64,000 nucleotides of DNA, from contig NZ_JAJIRQ010000002.1 in the NCBI RefSeq assembly GCF_025717605.1, positions 664,645 through 728,644 on the forward strand, in the 5' to 3' direction. The position numbers and the translations under genes are program-made. Position 1 is the stretch's first letter, and every line of letters begins with the position of its first letter. Origin of the DNA: Paucibacter sp. TC2R-5. GTDB taxonomy: Bacteria; Pseudomonadota; Gammaproteobacteria; Burkholderiales; Burkholderiaceae_C. This document shows positions 51,906 through 61,166 of the stretch, in pieces. The notes under the pieces were generated by a model. That model saw nothing but the letters and a program-made list of their open reading frames with translations. It was not told where the DNA came from and ran no database searches.

Positions 51906-52005
51906 CGCGCCAGTTTTTCTTTTCGCAAGCCTTGTGGGCCATCAGCCCGCCGGGAAGCAATTTTGTCGAATCTGCGACGTCTTTCTTTACGGAGAACCAA
52001 CAGCG

Positions 52006-52944
52006 ATGCTGGCCTACCTATTCAGACGCTTGTGGCAAATGATCCCGACCTTGCTCGGTGTCGTGCTGCTGGTGTTTTTTCTCTTCAAGTTCTTCGGTGG
52101 TGATCCCGCCGAGATCCTCGGTGGCCTGAATGCGAGTGCCGAACAGATAGACGCGATCCGCGAGCAACTGGGCCTGAACAAGCCGGTGCTGGAGCAGCTG
52201 TGGATCTTCATCAAGCAGATCGTCACCTTTGACTGGGGCAAGAGCTGGGCCACCAATGAGTCGGTGGCCAGCCTGTTCAGCAGCCGCTTGCCGGCCACGC
52301 TGACGGTGATGTTGCCGATCTTGATTCTCGAAGTGCTGATCGCCATTCCTTTCGCCTTGGCCGTGGCCTCGGTGCGCGGCAGCCTGACCGACCGCACGGT
52401 GATGATTCTGAGCACGGTGGCGGTGTCGATCTCGCTGCTGGTCTACGTGATCGTGGGCCAATATGTGTTCGCCTTCCGCCTGGGCTGGTTCCCGGTGCAG
52501 GGCTGGACCGACAGTGTCTGGACCAACCTGACCACCTATGCGCCGCTGCCCGTGATGGTGGCGGTGGCCGTTGCGATCGCGCCCTACACGCGGCTGTACC
52601 GCACCTTCTTCCTGGATGAAATCGGCCATGACTATGTGCGCACCGCGCGCGCCAAGGGCATGACCGAGGGCACCATCTTGATGAAGCATGTCTTGCGCAA
52701 CGCGATGATCCCCATCATGACGAATATCTCGGTGGCTTTGCCGGGCGTGTTTGTCGGCAGCTTCTTGCTCGAAGTGTTCTTCTCCATCCCCGGCCTGGGC
52801 CGTGAAATTTTGCTGGCGGTGAACCGCAGTGACTATCCCGTCATTCAGGCCTTTGCGATCTATATCGCCTTCCTGACCATGGTGGTGAACTTGATTACCG
52901 ACCTCTTGTACAAACTGGTCGATCCACGGGTGGTGTTGAAATGA
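52006..52944 (+). CDS. Peptide-type ABC transporter permease (DppB/OppB-like)
   Basis: 312 residues. N-terminus MLAYLFRRLWQMIPTLLGVV is the DppB signature; PAEILGGLNASAEQIDAIRE, then LGLNKPVLEQLW complete the N-terminal periplasmic piece. Membrane segments follow, and the ATPase-docking loop reads HDYVRTARAKGMTEGTILMK. C-terminal DLLYKLVDPRVVLK. ATG 52006 (GGAGAA nine bases upstream) was chosen; upstream codons are leader. It starts the divergent operon and is coupled to the second permease by a four-base overlap. Confidence 0.93.
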   Translation: MLAYLFRRLWQMIPTLLGVVLLVFFLFKFFGGDPAEILGGLNASAEQIDAIREQLGLNKPVLEQLWIFIKQIVTFDWGKSWATNESVASLFSSRLPATLTVMLPILILEVLIAIPFALAVASVRGSLTDRTVMILSTVAVSISLLVYVIVGQYVFAFRLGWFPVQGWTDSVWTNLTTYAPLPVMVAVAVAIAPYTRLYRTFFLDEIGHDYVRTARAKGMTEGTILMKHVLRNAMIPIMTNISVALPGVFVGSFLLEVFFSIPGLGREILLAVNRSDYPVIQAFAIYIAFLTMVVNLITDLLYKLVDPRVVLK

Positions 52945-53993
52945 GCGCGGTCTTGTCTACTCCTGCAACGCCGGCCAAGGCCGGCAAATCAGAAGGCGTC
53001 TGGGCGGCGTCATGGCGACGCCTGCGCTCTGACAAGGTTGGCATGGTGTCCATGGTGATCGTGGGCTTCTTCCTCTTGATGGTGGCGGCTTCCAGCACCG
53101 GCTTGATTGCCAAGAACTGGCAAAAAGAAGTCGGCGTGCCGAACGCGCCGCCGACCTTTATCGGCCCGGCCCCGGCCGAAGCGACCAGTGCCATTGTTGC
53201 GCCCAAGGGCCCGAATGTGGACCTCAGCGATATCGACCCGTTGGCACCCAAGTACAAGGAATGGGAAGAGCGCGCCAAGGCCTACAAGACCGAGGTGACG
53301 GTCAAGGCCGAGACGCTGCCGATGGGCGGCGACCGCCTGGGCCGCGATGTGCTGTCCAAGGCGATCAAGGGCGCCGAGGTGTCCATCATGGTGGGCGTGT
53401 TGGCGGCCGTGGTGGCCACCATCATCGGCGTGGTGCTGGGTGCGCTGTCGGGCTTTTTCGGCGGACGCGTGGGCGACTTTCTGGAGTGGCTCTACAACGT
53501 CTTCACTGCCATCCCGAGCATCTTGCTGATCTTCGCGTTTGCGGTGATCTTCGGGCGCGGCGTGATGTCGGTGGTGATGATTCTGGGTCTGGCCGGCTGG
53601 CCCGGTATTTACCGCTTGATCCGTGCTGAATTCATGAAGCATTCGGTGCGCGAATATGTGCGCGCCGCAGAAGCCATCGGCGCTTCGCGTTATTCGCGCA
53701 TGTTCAAGCACATCTTGCCTAACGTCTCGCATGTGGCGCTGGTGCAGCTGTCGCTGCATGTGGTGGGCTTCATCAAGAGCGAGGTGATCCTGTCCTATCT
53801 GGGCCTGGGCGTCGGCGTGGACCAAGTGTCCTGGGGCACGATGCTGAGCGAGTCGCAGAGCGAATTGATCCTGGGCTACTGGTGGCAATTGGCGGCAGTG
53901 ACCGGCTTGATGGCCATCTTTGTGACCGCGTTTGCGCTGTTCACCGATGCCTTGCGCGATGCGCTGGATCCAAAGTTGCGCGGCCTGGAGTGA
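52941..53993 (+). CDS. Peptide-type ABC transporter permease (DppC/OppC-like) with enlarged first loop
   Basis: 350 residues, longer than the usual 290-300. After membrane helix 1 (VGMVSMVIVGFFLLMVAASS) comes a 75-residue periplasmic loop (about 55-130) rich in charge, with KYKEWEERAKAYKTEVTVKA, before the conserved GGDRLGRDVLSKAIKGA motif; ordinary DppC loops here are roughly half as long. The docking loop is REYVRAAEAIGASRYSRMFK. Such an extension could contact the many binding proteins, though this is inference. ATG overlaps the DppB-like stop. Confidence 0.92.
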   Translation: MSAVLSTPATPAKAGKSEGVWAASWRRLRSDKVGMVSMVIVGFFLLMVAASSTGLIAKNWQKEVGVPNAPPTFIGPAPAEATSAIVAPKGPNVDLSDIDPLAPKYKEWEERAKAYKTEVTVKAETLPMGGDRLGRDVLSKAIKGAEVSIMVGVLAAVVATIIGVVLGALSGFFGGRVGDFLEWLYNVFTAIPSILLIFAFAVIFGRGVMSVVMILGLAGWPGIYRLIRAEFMKHSVREYVRAAEAIGASRYSRMFKHILPNVSHVALVQLSLHVVGFIKSEVILSYLGLGVGVDQVSWGTMLSESQSELILGYWWQLAAVTGLMAIFVTAFALFTDALRDALDPKLRGLE

Positions 53994-54000
53994 TTTGAAA

Positions 54001-55701
54001 ATGCTACTGAGTATTCAAGACCTAAAAGTCTCCTTCCGCATGGGCAAGGTCGATGGCCAGATGCAGCGCGCATTGGCCGTCAAAGGCATCAGCTTTGACA
54101 TCCCCGAGAACTCGACCGTTGCGCTGGTGGGCGAGTCGGGCTCGGGCAAGTCGGTGACGGCCATGTCCATCCTCAACCTGCTGCCGGATAACGCCGAACG
54201 CGAAGGCAAGATCCTGTTCCAGGGTCAGGACTTGCGCCAGTGCTCGCTGCGCGAGTTGCAGGCCATCCGTGGCCGCGACATTGCCTGCGTGTTCCAGGAC
54301 CCGATGACTTCGCTGAACCCGGTGTTCACCGTGGCCGCGCAGATCATGGAGCCGCTGATCAAGCATATGGGCATGAGCAAGAAGCAGGCGCTGGTGCGGG
54401 CCGAGGAGTTGCTCAACGAGGTCGGCATCCCCGAGCCCAAGCGCCGTCTGGGCAACTATCCGCATGAGATGTCGGGTGGCCAGCAGCAGCGCGTGATGAT
54501 TGCGGTGGCACTGGCCTGCTCGCCAAAGCTGCTGATCGCCGACGAGCCGACCACGGCGCTTGACGTGACCATTCAGCGCCAGGTGATGGAGCTGATGGCC
54601 AAGCTCAAAGAGACGCACAAGATGGCGCTTCTGTTCATCTCGCATGACCTGGGTGTGGTCGGTGAAATCTCCGACCAGGTGGTGGTGATGCGCCATGGTC
54701 AGATCCGCGAGAAGGCCCCGGTGGCCGAGATTTTCAGCAATCCGCAAGACAGTTATACCAAGGCGCTGCTGGCCTGCCGGCCCTCGCTGACCGAGAACCC
54801 GGCGCGGCTGATGGTCATCGACGACCATATCGCCGGCCGCACGGTGCACGAAGGTGCGAGCAAGGCCAAGGACCCGAATGCGCCGGTGATTCTGGAAGCG
54901 CGCGGCTTGAAGAAGAGCTTCTTCTTCAAGAGCGGCTTGTTCGGCCAAAAGGAGTTCAAGGCCGTCAAGGAAGTGAACTTCAAGCTGCGCAAGGGCTACA
55001 CCTTGGGCGTGGTGGGCGAGTCCGGCTCGGGCAAGACGACCATGGGCCTGACGCTCTTGCGCCTGCATGAGCCGACCGGCGGCGAGGTGCTGTTCGAGGG
55101 CAAGGACCTGCTGAAAATGAGCGGCAATGACTGGCAAAAGATGCGCCGCCGCATCCAGGTGGTGTTCCAGAACCCCTATGCCTCGCTGAACCCGCGCTTC
55201 ACCATCGGCCAGACTCTGGTTGAGCCTATGGAGATCCACAAGATTGGCAAGGACCATGACGAACGCTTGGCGCGTGCCAGTGCTTTGCTGAAGAAGGTCG
55301 GCCTCGACGACACGGTGCTGAACAAGTACCCGCATGAGTTCTCCGGCGGCCAGCGTCAGCGCATTGCGATCGCGCGCTGCCTGACGCTGAACCCCGAGGT
55401 GCTGGTGCTGGACGAAGCGGTGTCGGCGCTGGACGTGTCGGTGCAGGCCCAGGTGCTCAATCTGCTGAAAGACTTGCAGGACGAGTTTGGCCTCAGCTAT
55501 GTCTTCATCAGCCATGACCTGGCGGTGGTCAAGTTCATCTCCGACGAAGTGCTGGTGATGCAGAACGGCGATGTGGTCGAGCAAAGCGAGACGCAGGCGC
55601 TGCTGCATGCACCGAAGCAGGAGTACACGCGCAAATTGCTGGGTGCGGTGCCCAAGGGTTACCAAGGCCCGGCCCATGTGGCCGCAGCAGCGGCGGCTTG
55701 A
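54001..55701 (+). CDS. Fused peptide-type ABC ATPase (DppD-DppF in one chain)
   Basis: 566 residues, two full ATPase cores in tandem. First: Walker A GESGSGKS (44-51), signature MSGGQQQR, Walker [14 protein letters not shown]-loop ISHDLGVV. Second: GESGSGKTT (about 338-346), [29 protein letters not shown]. Both end with oligopeptide-transporter C-terminal features ([22 protein letters not shown]). A single chain therefore supplies both nucleotide sites for the DppBC-like permeases. Start at ATG 54001, seven bases after the permease stop. Ends the operon with three Ala-rich codons. Confidence 0.93.
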   Translation: MLLSIQDLKVSFRMGKVDGQMQRALAVKGISFDIPENSTVALVGESGSGKSVTAMSILNLLPDNAEREGKILFQGQDLRQCSLRELQAIRGRDIACVFQDPMTSLNPVFTVAAQIMEPLIKHMGMSKKQALVRAEELLNEVGIPEPKRRLGNYPHEMSGGQQQRVMIAVALACSPKLLIADEPTTALDVTIQRQVMELMAKLKETHKMALLFISHDLGVVGEISDQVVVMRHGQIREKAPVAEIFSNPQDSYTKALLACRPSLTENPARLMVIDDHIAGRTVHEGASKAKDPNAPVILEARGLKKSFFFKSGLFGQKEFKAVKEVNFKLRKGYTLGVVGESGSGKTTMGLTLLRLHEPTGGEVLFEGKDLLKMSGNDWQKMRRRIQVVFQNPYASLNPRFTIGQTLVEPMEIHKIGKDHDERLARASALLKKVGLDDTVLNKYPHEFSGGQRQRIAIARCLTLNPEVLVLDEAVSALDVSVQAQVLNLLKDLQDEFGLSYVFISHDLAVVKFISDEVLVMQNGDVVEQSETQALLHAPKQEYTRKLLGAVPKGYQGPAHVAAAAAA

Positions 55702-55738
55702 GTCGGAGAGCACCTTCCCCTAGCGTTCGGAGCATGCG

Positions 55739-56128
55739 ATGAAGCGAGTCACCGGTATCGGCGGTATTTTCTTCAAAGCGCGTGACCCGGACGCTCTGCG
55801 CGCTTGGTACCGCGATCATCTCGGTATTGAGGTGCAGGCCTGGGGCGGTTGCAGCTTCCAATGGCAGACGCCCGAGCGCCCCGAGCCGAATGGCTCGACG
55901 GTCTGGAGCGTGTTCGACGCGGCCGCCGAGCCCGACTACTTCGCGCCCAGCCGGGCCGCGTTCATGGTCAATTACCGCGTCGCCGACTTGGACGCGCTGC
56001 TGGCCGCGCTGCGCGCCGAAGGCTGCGATGTTGGCCCCAAGACCGACTCCTCCGAGTTCGGAAAATTTGGCTGGGTAATGGACCCCGAAGGCAATCGCGT
56101 TGAACTCTGGGAGCCACCCACCCTTTAA
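55739..56128 (+). CDS. VOC-family (glyoxalase/dioxygenase fold) protein
   Basis: 129 residues, two beta-alpha-beta-beta-beta units. The first, TGIGGIFFKARDPDALRAWY, is the usual entry; RDHLGIEV follows. The second contains FMVNYRVADLDALLAALRAE and DPEGNRVELWEPP, with E in the metal-ligand position. Such proteins are metal-dependent lyases, dioxygenases or drug-binding proteins; the metal and substrate are not predictable. Same strand as the permease operon, 37 bases after its end, but with its own ribosome site. Confidence 0.85.
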   Translation: MKRVTGIGGIFFKARDPDALRAWYRDHLGIEVQAWGGCSFQWQTPERPEPNGSTVWSVFDAAAEPDYFAPSRAAFMVNYRVADLDALLAALRAEGCDVGPKTDSSEFGKFGWVMDPEGNRVELWEPPTL

Positions 56129-56284
56129 ATGGGGTCAGGTTCATTTATTCTCGACTTCTTTATGTAATCAAGCTACTTATTTGATGTTTTCTCCAGGCAA
56201 GGCAACTTTTTTACTGAAAAATTGAAGTAGTTTTGTTACTATTTTCTGTGGGCCATTCCGGCCAACCCGAGCTTTGGGCAGAAA
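56127..56284. repeat. AT-richer intergenic block with a REP/RAYT-like motif
   Basis: AAATGGGGTCAGGTTCATTT (56127-56146) lies just after the VOC stop codon; that string is common in short palindromic elements tied to REP-associated tyrosine transposases. No partner or transposase is seen here. The 90 bases that follow are visibly AT-richer than the rest of the window. Nothing else is recognisable. Confidence 0.45.
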
Positions 56285-59062
56285 ATGAGCATGCAAAAAA
56301 TAATGGCGGCAAGCCGCTGGACTCGGTGGAGCGTGAGCTTGGTGCTTGGCTTGAGCGTCATGCCAGCACAGGCCTTGGATGCTTGCAACGAGCCTGGCTT
56401 TGCTCGCGTCTTGCAGCCGCAGCTTCAGCCTGACAAGTCCGTACTTGCCGCCCAAGCCTATTGGCTGAACCAGCGTCTGATTCAATGGCCTGGCGCAGTA
56501 GAGGACAGCGGCACCGGCACGCGGGCCAAGCTCTATGTTTCAGCGCAGGCGGCCTTGCAAGTCGGGTCGAATCAAGCGGTCACCGGCGCGGACCAGGCGC
56601 TGCTGCTTGAACCCAGTCGCGATGAACTGCCCGCCGATCTCGCCCAGCGCTTCAAGTTCATTGCCCCTGGCCCACGCTGGCAAGTGGCTGCGGCCGATCT
56701 GGCCCAATTGCCGGCCTTGCACCGCGCGCAAGTCTGGCTGGTGCTGGAAGGCGCCGACGGCGCGGTCCAAGCCCACACGCGCTTGCAGGCAGCCGGCGCT
56801 CTGGACGATCTGTACGCAGCGGCCGAGCAAGTGGACGATCTGGGTGCTCACCCCGCCGGGCAAACCAGCTTCAAGCTTTGGGCGCCCACGGCGCAAAAAG
56901 TCGCGCTCTGCCGCTACCCCAGCGGCAGCGGCAAGGCGCTGGCCATGGAGGCGCTGAATCTGGACGCGCAGACCGGTGTTTGGCAAACGAAGCTAACAGG
57001 TGATTTGAGCGGTCAGTATTACAACTACCTGGTGGACGTCCATGTGCCCGGCGTGGGTATCGTGCGCAACCGCGTCACCGACCCTTATTCGGTCGGCCTG
57101 AGCACCGACTCCAAACGCAGCTTTGTGGCCAAATTGCACAGCCCTGCTCTGAAGCCGGCGGGCTGGGACGCCACAGCGCGGCCGCAGCGCGTCAAGGCCT
57201 CGACCGATATGGTCATCTACGAGCTGCATTTGCGTGACTTCTCGATCGGCGACACCAGCGTGCCGCAGCCCAAACGCGGCAAATACCAGGCCTTCACGCA
57301 AAGCGACTCGGCCGGCATGCGGCACCTCAGGGCGCTCTCCAAAGCGGGCTTGACCGATGTGCATTTGTTGCCGGTGTTCGATATCGCCACCATCCCCGAG
57401 GCCGGCTGCCGCGAGCCCTTGGTGCCCCAAGCCCCCGGCGATAGCCCGCGCCAGCAAGCGGCCGTGATGGCCGTGGCGGCCGAGGATTGCTTCAACTGGG
57501 GCTATGACCCATTTCATTACAGCGCGCCCGAGGGCAGCTATGCCAGCGATGCGGCCAAGGCTGAGCGCCGCATCATCGAGTTCCGGGAGATGGTGCAGGC
57601 GCTGCACCGCGCCGAACTGCGCGTCGGCATGGACGTGGTCTACAACCACACGGCCGCCGCCGGCCAGCATGAAAAATCAGTGCTGGACCGTATCGTGCCC
57701 GGCTACTACCAGCGCCTGAATGCGAACGGCGAAGTGGAGCGTTCGACCTGCTGCGACAACACCGCCACCGAACATCGGATGATGGCCAAGCTGATGCTGG
57801 ACTCGGTGGCGCTGTGGGCACGCGAATACAAGATTGATTCCTTCCGCTTCGACCTGATGGCGCACCAGCCGCGTGCGGTGATGGAGGCCTTGCAAGAGAA
57901 GGTCAACCAGGCGGCCGGTCGGCCTGTGCAACTGATTGGTGAGGGCTGGAACTTTGGCGAGGTGGCCAACGGCGTGCGCTTTGTGCAGGCCTCGCAGCTG
58001 TCGCTGAACGGCTCCGGCATCGCGACCTTCAGCGACCGTGGCCGTGACGCCGCGCGCGGCGGCAGCGCGGGCGACAACGGCGCGGCTGTAGTTCAGAACC
58101 AAGGCTGGTTGAATGGCCTGGTCTACGCGCCTAACGCCCTAGCCAAGCAGAACCCGCAGCGTCCGTCGGCCGATCTGATGCAGGCAGCCGATCTGCTTCG
58201 CGTCGGCCTGGCCGGCTCTTTGCGCGACTATGAGCTGCCGACCTGGCAGGGAAAAACGCTCAAGCTTGCCGAGATCGCCTATGGCGATCAGCCGGCCGGC
58301 TATGTCTCCCAGCCCGGCGAAGTGGTCAATTACGTCGACAACCACGACAACCAGACCCTGTTTGACATCAATGTGTTGAAGCTGCCACTGGAGACCTCGG
58401 CGGAAGAGCGTGCCCGCGTGCAGGTCTTAGGGCTGGCGCTGACGGCCTTCAGCCAGGGCGTCGCCTACTTCCATGCCGGCGTCGATATTCTGCGTTCCAA
58501 GTCACTGGACAAAAACAGTTATGACTCGGGCGATTGGTTCAATCGTCTTGACTGGACTTACCGCGACAACGGCTTCGCCGCCGGCCTGCCGCCCGAGCTG
58601 GATAACGGCGAGCAATACCCGCTGTTGGCGCCGCTGCTGGCAGACACGCGGATCAAGCCCAGCCCGGCAGACATCGCCTGGACGCGCGACGCCTTTCGCG
58701 ATTTGCTCAAGATTCGCGCCAGCTCCAGCCTGTTTCGACTGCCCAGCGCCCAAGAGGTGAAGCAACGCCTGAAGTTCCACAACACAGGCCCGGCGCAGAA
58801 CCCGCGCGTGCTGGTGGCCAGCCTGGATGGGCGCGGCTGGCCGGGGGCGGGCTTCAAGGAGCTGCTGTACTTCATCAATGCGGACCCGGTCGCACAGCAA
58901 ATCGATTTGCCTTCGCAGGCCGGCAAGCCCTTGGTCTTGCACCCGGTGCATCTGCAAGCCAAGGCCGCTGACAAGCGCATTGCGGCCGAGGCAAACTTTG
59001 ATTCGAACACCGGCCGCTTCACTTTGCCCGGACGCAGCGCGGTGGTCTTTGTGCGGCGCTGA
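56285..59062 (+). CDS. Secreted pullulanase-type alpha-1,6-glucosidase (GH13)
   Basis: 925 residues. Signal peptide LVLGLSVMPAQA, no lipobox. Residues 35-190 hold a pullulanase N-terminal domain, then a CBM48-like unit (FKLWAPTAQKVALCRY) and the GH13 barrel: the family mark FNWGYDPFHYSAPEGSYA, region I DVVYNHT, region II RFDLM with the nucleophile Asp, region III GEGWNFG with the acid Glu, region IV NYVDNHDNQ. It cleaves alpha-1,6 branches in pullulan, amylopectin or limit dextrin outside the cytoplasm. A DUF3372-like C-terminal domain ends VVFVRR. No maltose transporter genes are adjacent. Confidence 0.93.
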   Translation: MSMQKIMAASRWTRWSVSLVLGLSVMPAQALDACNEPGFARVLQPQLQPDKSVLAAQAYWLNQRLIQWPGAVEDSGTGTRAKLYVSAQAALQVGSNQAVTGADQALLLEPSRDELPADLAQRFKFIAPGPRWQVAAADLAQLPALHRAQVWLVLEGADGAVQAHTRLQAAGALDDLYAAAEQVDDLGAHPAGQTSFKLWAPTAQKVALCRYPSGSGKALAMEALNLDAQTGVWQTKLTGDLSGQYYNYLVDVHVPGVGIVRNRVTDPYSVGLSTDSKRSFVAKLHSPALKPAGWDATARPQRVKASTDMVIYELHLRDFSIGDTSVPQPKRGKYQAFTQSDSAGMRHLRALSKAGLTDVHLLPVFDIATIPEAGCREPLVPQAPGDSPRQQAAVMAVAAEDCFNWGYDPFHYSAPEGSYASDAAKAERRIIEFREMVQALHRAELRVGMDVVYNHTAAAGQHEKSVLDRIVPGYYQRLNANGEVERSTCCDNTATEHRMMAKLMLDSVALWAREYKIDSFRFDLMAHQPRAVMEALQEKVNQAAGRPVQLIGEGWNFGEVANGVRFVQASQLSLNGSGIATFSDRGRDAARGGSAGDNGAAVVQNQGWLNGLVYAPNALAKQNPQRPSADLMQAADLLRVGLAGSLRDYELPTWQGKTLKLAEIAYGDQPAGYVSQPGEVVNYVDNHDNQTLFDINVLKLPLETSAEERARVQVLGLALTAFSQGVAYFHAGVDILRSKSLDKNSYDSGDWFNRLDWTYRDNGFAAGLPPELDNGEQYPLLAPLLADTRIKPSPADIAWTRDAFRDLLKIRASSSLFRLPSAQEVKQRLKFHNTGPAQNPRVLVASLDGRGWPGAGFKELLYFINADPVAQQIDLPSQAGKPLVLHPVHLQAKAADKRIAAEANFDSNTGRFTLPGRSAVVFVRR

Positions 59063-59076
59063 TGTGCGGCGCTGAT
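59051..59076 (+). repeat. Perfect 13-base tandem duplication at the pullulanase stop
   Basis: GTGCGGCGCTGAT occurs twice in a row. The first copy supplies the last codons and the stop codon, the second lies just beyond it. The duplication does not change the protein but may be recent slippage. Confidence 0.9.
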
Positions 59077-59119
59077 GTCCGGCGAAATGCGGTGACAACA
59101 GGAGTGCTAAAGCTGCGGC

Positions 59120-60442
59120 CTAGCGCGCCAGCGGCAGCCGCGCCTGGACTTGGTGTTGTGAGCCGTTCTGGGTGAATACGAGCTCGCCCTGCAAGCGAAC
59201 CACGGTTTGCTGAGCGATCGCTAGGCCCAGGCCAAAACCCGGCAAGCCTCGGCTGGCATCGCCGCGCGCAAAGGCTTCCATCAACTGCTTCGCGCCTTGT
59301 TCCGGCAGACCGGGGCCAGCGTCAGAGACGGTCAGGACCGCGGTATCGCCGCTCTGCAGGACTTCGACCTCGACCGGTACACCGCCATGCTTGATCGCGT
59401 TGTCAATCAGGTTGACGATCAGGCGCTCCAGCAGCAGCTCATGCGCCTGGTGCAGCAGCAAGGTCGGCGGTGCGCGGCAAAACAGCTCCTGCTGAGTGCG
59501 CTCAAAGCCGGCCACCGCCCGGCGTGCCGCGGCAGCCAAGTCCACCGTTTCATTCAGTTCCACAACGCCGGCACGGATGAACTCCACAAAGCTGGCCGTC
59601 AGCCGGTCGGCATGGTCGACATTGCGCGTGATGGAGGCAACGCCCGCGGCGTTCGCGGGCGACTCGGGCAGCATCTCTGCGGCCAGCCGGATGCGGCTCA
59701 GGGGGCTGCGCAAATCATGTGAAACGCCCGCCAAGAGCAGAGCGCGCTCGCGCTCATTGCGCTGCAGTCGTTCGGACAGGGTTCGGTAGGCTTGGTCAAT
59801 CTCGAGCAACTCGGGTGGCGCTTGGCGGGGCAGTGGCGCGTGGCTCGCATCGCCGGCCTGAATGCCAGTATGCGCATGCACCTGCATGCGCCGGCGCAAC
59901 TGCGACAGCGGCCCCGTCACCTTGCGCGCCAAGCTCAGGCTCAGCAGCCCCACGACCAAGCTCATCAGCACCAGGCCCACGCTCATGCGCGATGCCCAGC
60001 GCGGAAATGCGGCCGGTGGATAGCCACTCAACCAGACGGGCTCGGCGCCCGGGACTTGCACATGCATCCACAGCGTGAAGCGGCCTTCGCTGCGGCCCAG
60101 CCAGACCTCGTCCACTTGTATGCCTTGCTTGTGCAGTTCTTGAACGAAGTCAGCGATGGCCGGCATCGTGGTGACTCTAAGCTTAAGGCCCTCTGGCAAA
60201 GATTCATGCCGTCTGATGCCTTCGCTGATGCCATAGGCAGGCAGGCCCTGCGTCGACGGCATCGAGGGCGTACGCGCGGCGATCAGCACTTGGGGCGCGA
60301 TCAGCACCGCATACTGCGGCGCCATCAGCTGATTGCGCTCCACCACCAGCAAGCCGCCCAGCAGCAGCAAGCCGCAAGCGACCAGCAGCACCTGTGCCAG
60401 CAATAGGCGGACAAACAGCGAGTCAAGGCGTTTCGGGATCAT
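59120..60442 (-). CDS. Sensor histidine kinase (EnvZ-like)
   Basis: 440 residues. Membrane helices near 12-33 and 152-172 enclose a small periplasmic sensor. HAMP linker (ARKVTGPLSQLRRRM), then the H-box GVSHDLRSPLSR with phospho-acceptor H242, N-box DNAIKHG, G boxes DAGPGLP and GFGLGL. It autophosphorylates and passes the phosphate to the OmpR-type regulator encoded 20 bases inside its own start. Start at ATG 60442; earlier in-frame codons lie inside the regulator gene. The signal sensed is unknown. Confidence 0.92.
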   Translation of the reverse strand: MIPKRLDSLFVRLLLAQVLLVACGLLLLGGLLVVERNQLMAPQYAVLIAPQVLIAARTPSMPSTQGLPAYGISEGIRRHESLPEGLKLRVTTMPAIADFVQELHKQGIQVDEVWLGRSEGRFTLWMHVQVPGAEPVWLSGYPPAAFPRWASRMSVGLVLMSLVVGLLSLSLARKVTGPLSQLRRRMQVHAHTGIQAGDASHAPLPRQAPPELLEIDQAYRTLSERLQRNERERALLLAGVSHDLRSPLSRIRLAAEMLPESPANAAGVASITRNVDHADRLTASFVEFIRAGVVELNETVDLAAAARRAVAGFERTQQELFCRAPPTLLLHQAHELLLERLIVNLIDNAIKHGGVPVEVEVLQSGDTAVLTVSDAGPGLPEQGAKQLMEAFARGDASRGLPGFGLGLAIAQQTVVRLQGELVFTQNGSQHQVQARLPLAR

Positions 60443-61166
60443 CGATAGCAGCTGCGCTGCCCGTAGCCACGCCGCGCGGCACAAAGGCATAACCCTCACC
60501 GCGCACCGTCTCGATCCAATCGCGGCCCGGCAGCGCTTCTGCCAGCCGCCGGCGCAAACGCCCGACCTGCACATCCACCGTTCGGTCCTGGGGCCGGTAG
60601 GCGCTGGCCTGCACCGCGTCGCTCAGTTGCTGGCGTGAGACGGCTTGACCGGGGGAGCGAGCCAACACCAGCAAGAGCTTGAACTCGATGCCGGTCAGGG
60701 GGATTTCCACGCCGCCAATGCGCACTTCACGGCGTTCCAAGTGCACGCTCATGCTGCCGAAATGCAACTCGTTTGCCGCCGCAGCCACCACCGGCGGGTT
60801 CTGCCGCCGGATCAAGGCACGCAGCCTGGCCACCAACTCGCGCTTCTCGAACGGTTTGGCCAGATAGTCGTCCGCCCCCAACTCCAAACCCAGCACCCGG
60901 TCGAATGGGTCGCCGCGTGCGGTCAGCATCAGGATGCCCAGGCCGGGGTAGGCGCTGCGCCAGCGCCGGCACAAATCCATGCCGCTGGCGTCGGGCAGCA
61001 TCACGTCCAGCAGCACCACGGCGGGCAAGCTCATGCGCAGGCTTTCCTCAGCTTGAGCCGCATTGAGGGTAGTCTGCACGGCCCAGCCTTCAGCCTCCAG
61101 CAGCAGCATCAACATGCTGGCCAACTCGGCGTCGTCGTCAACGATCAACACTTGGGTTTGGGACAT
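60423..61166 (-). CDS. OmpR-family response regulator
   Basis: 247 residues. Receiver: acidic pocket DDD (10-12), phospho-acceptor D54 in LLDVMLPD, Thr in LMLTARG and Lys in LAKPFEK. The C-terminal winged helix (GIEFKLLLVLARSPGQAVSR; VDVQVGRLRRRLAE; TVRGEGYAFVP) binds DNA. It is transcribed first and overlaps the kinase gene by 20 bases, typical of a two-component operon. Divergent from the large repeat-protein gene, with 297 bases between; direct control of that gene is a reasonable guess. Confidence 0.93.
   Translation of the reverse strand: MSQTQVLIVDDDAELASMLMLLLEAEGWAVQTTLNAAQAEESLRMSLPAVVLLDVMLPDASGMDLCRRWRSAYPGLGILMLTARGDPFDRVLGLELGADDYLAKPFEKRELVARLRALIRRQNPPVVAAAANELHFGSMSVHLERREVRIGGVEIPLTGIEFKLLLVLARSPGQAVSRQQLSDAVQASAYRPQDRTVDVQVGRLRRRLAEALPGRDWIETVRGEGYAFVPRGVATGSAAAIDDPETP

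Noticed and set aside
54022..55713. 563-codon leftward frame over the fused ATPase
   Set aside because: His/Arg/Gln-rich shadow of two ATPase cores.
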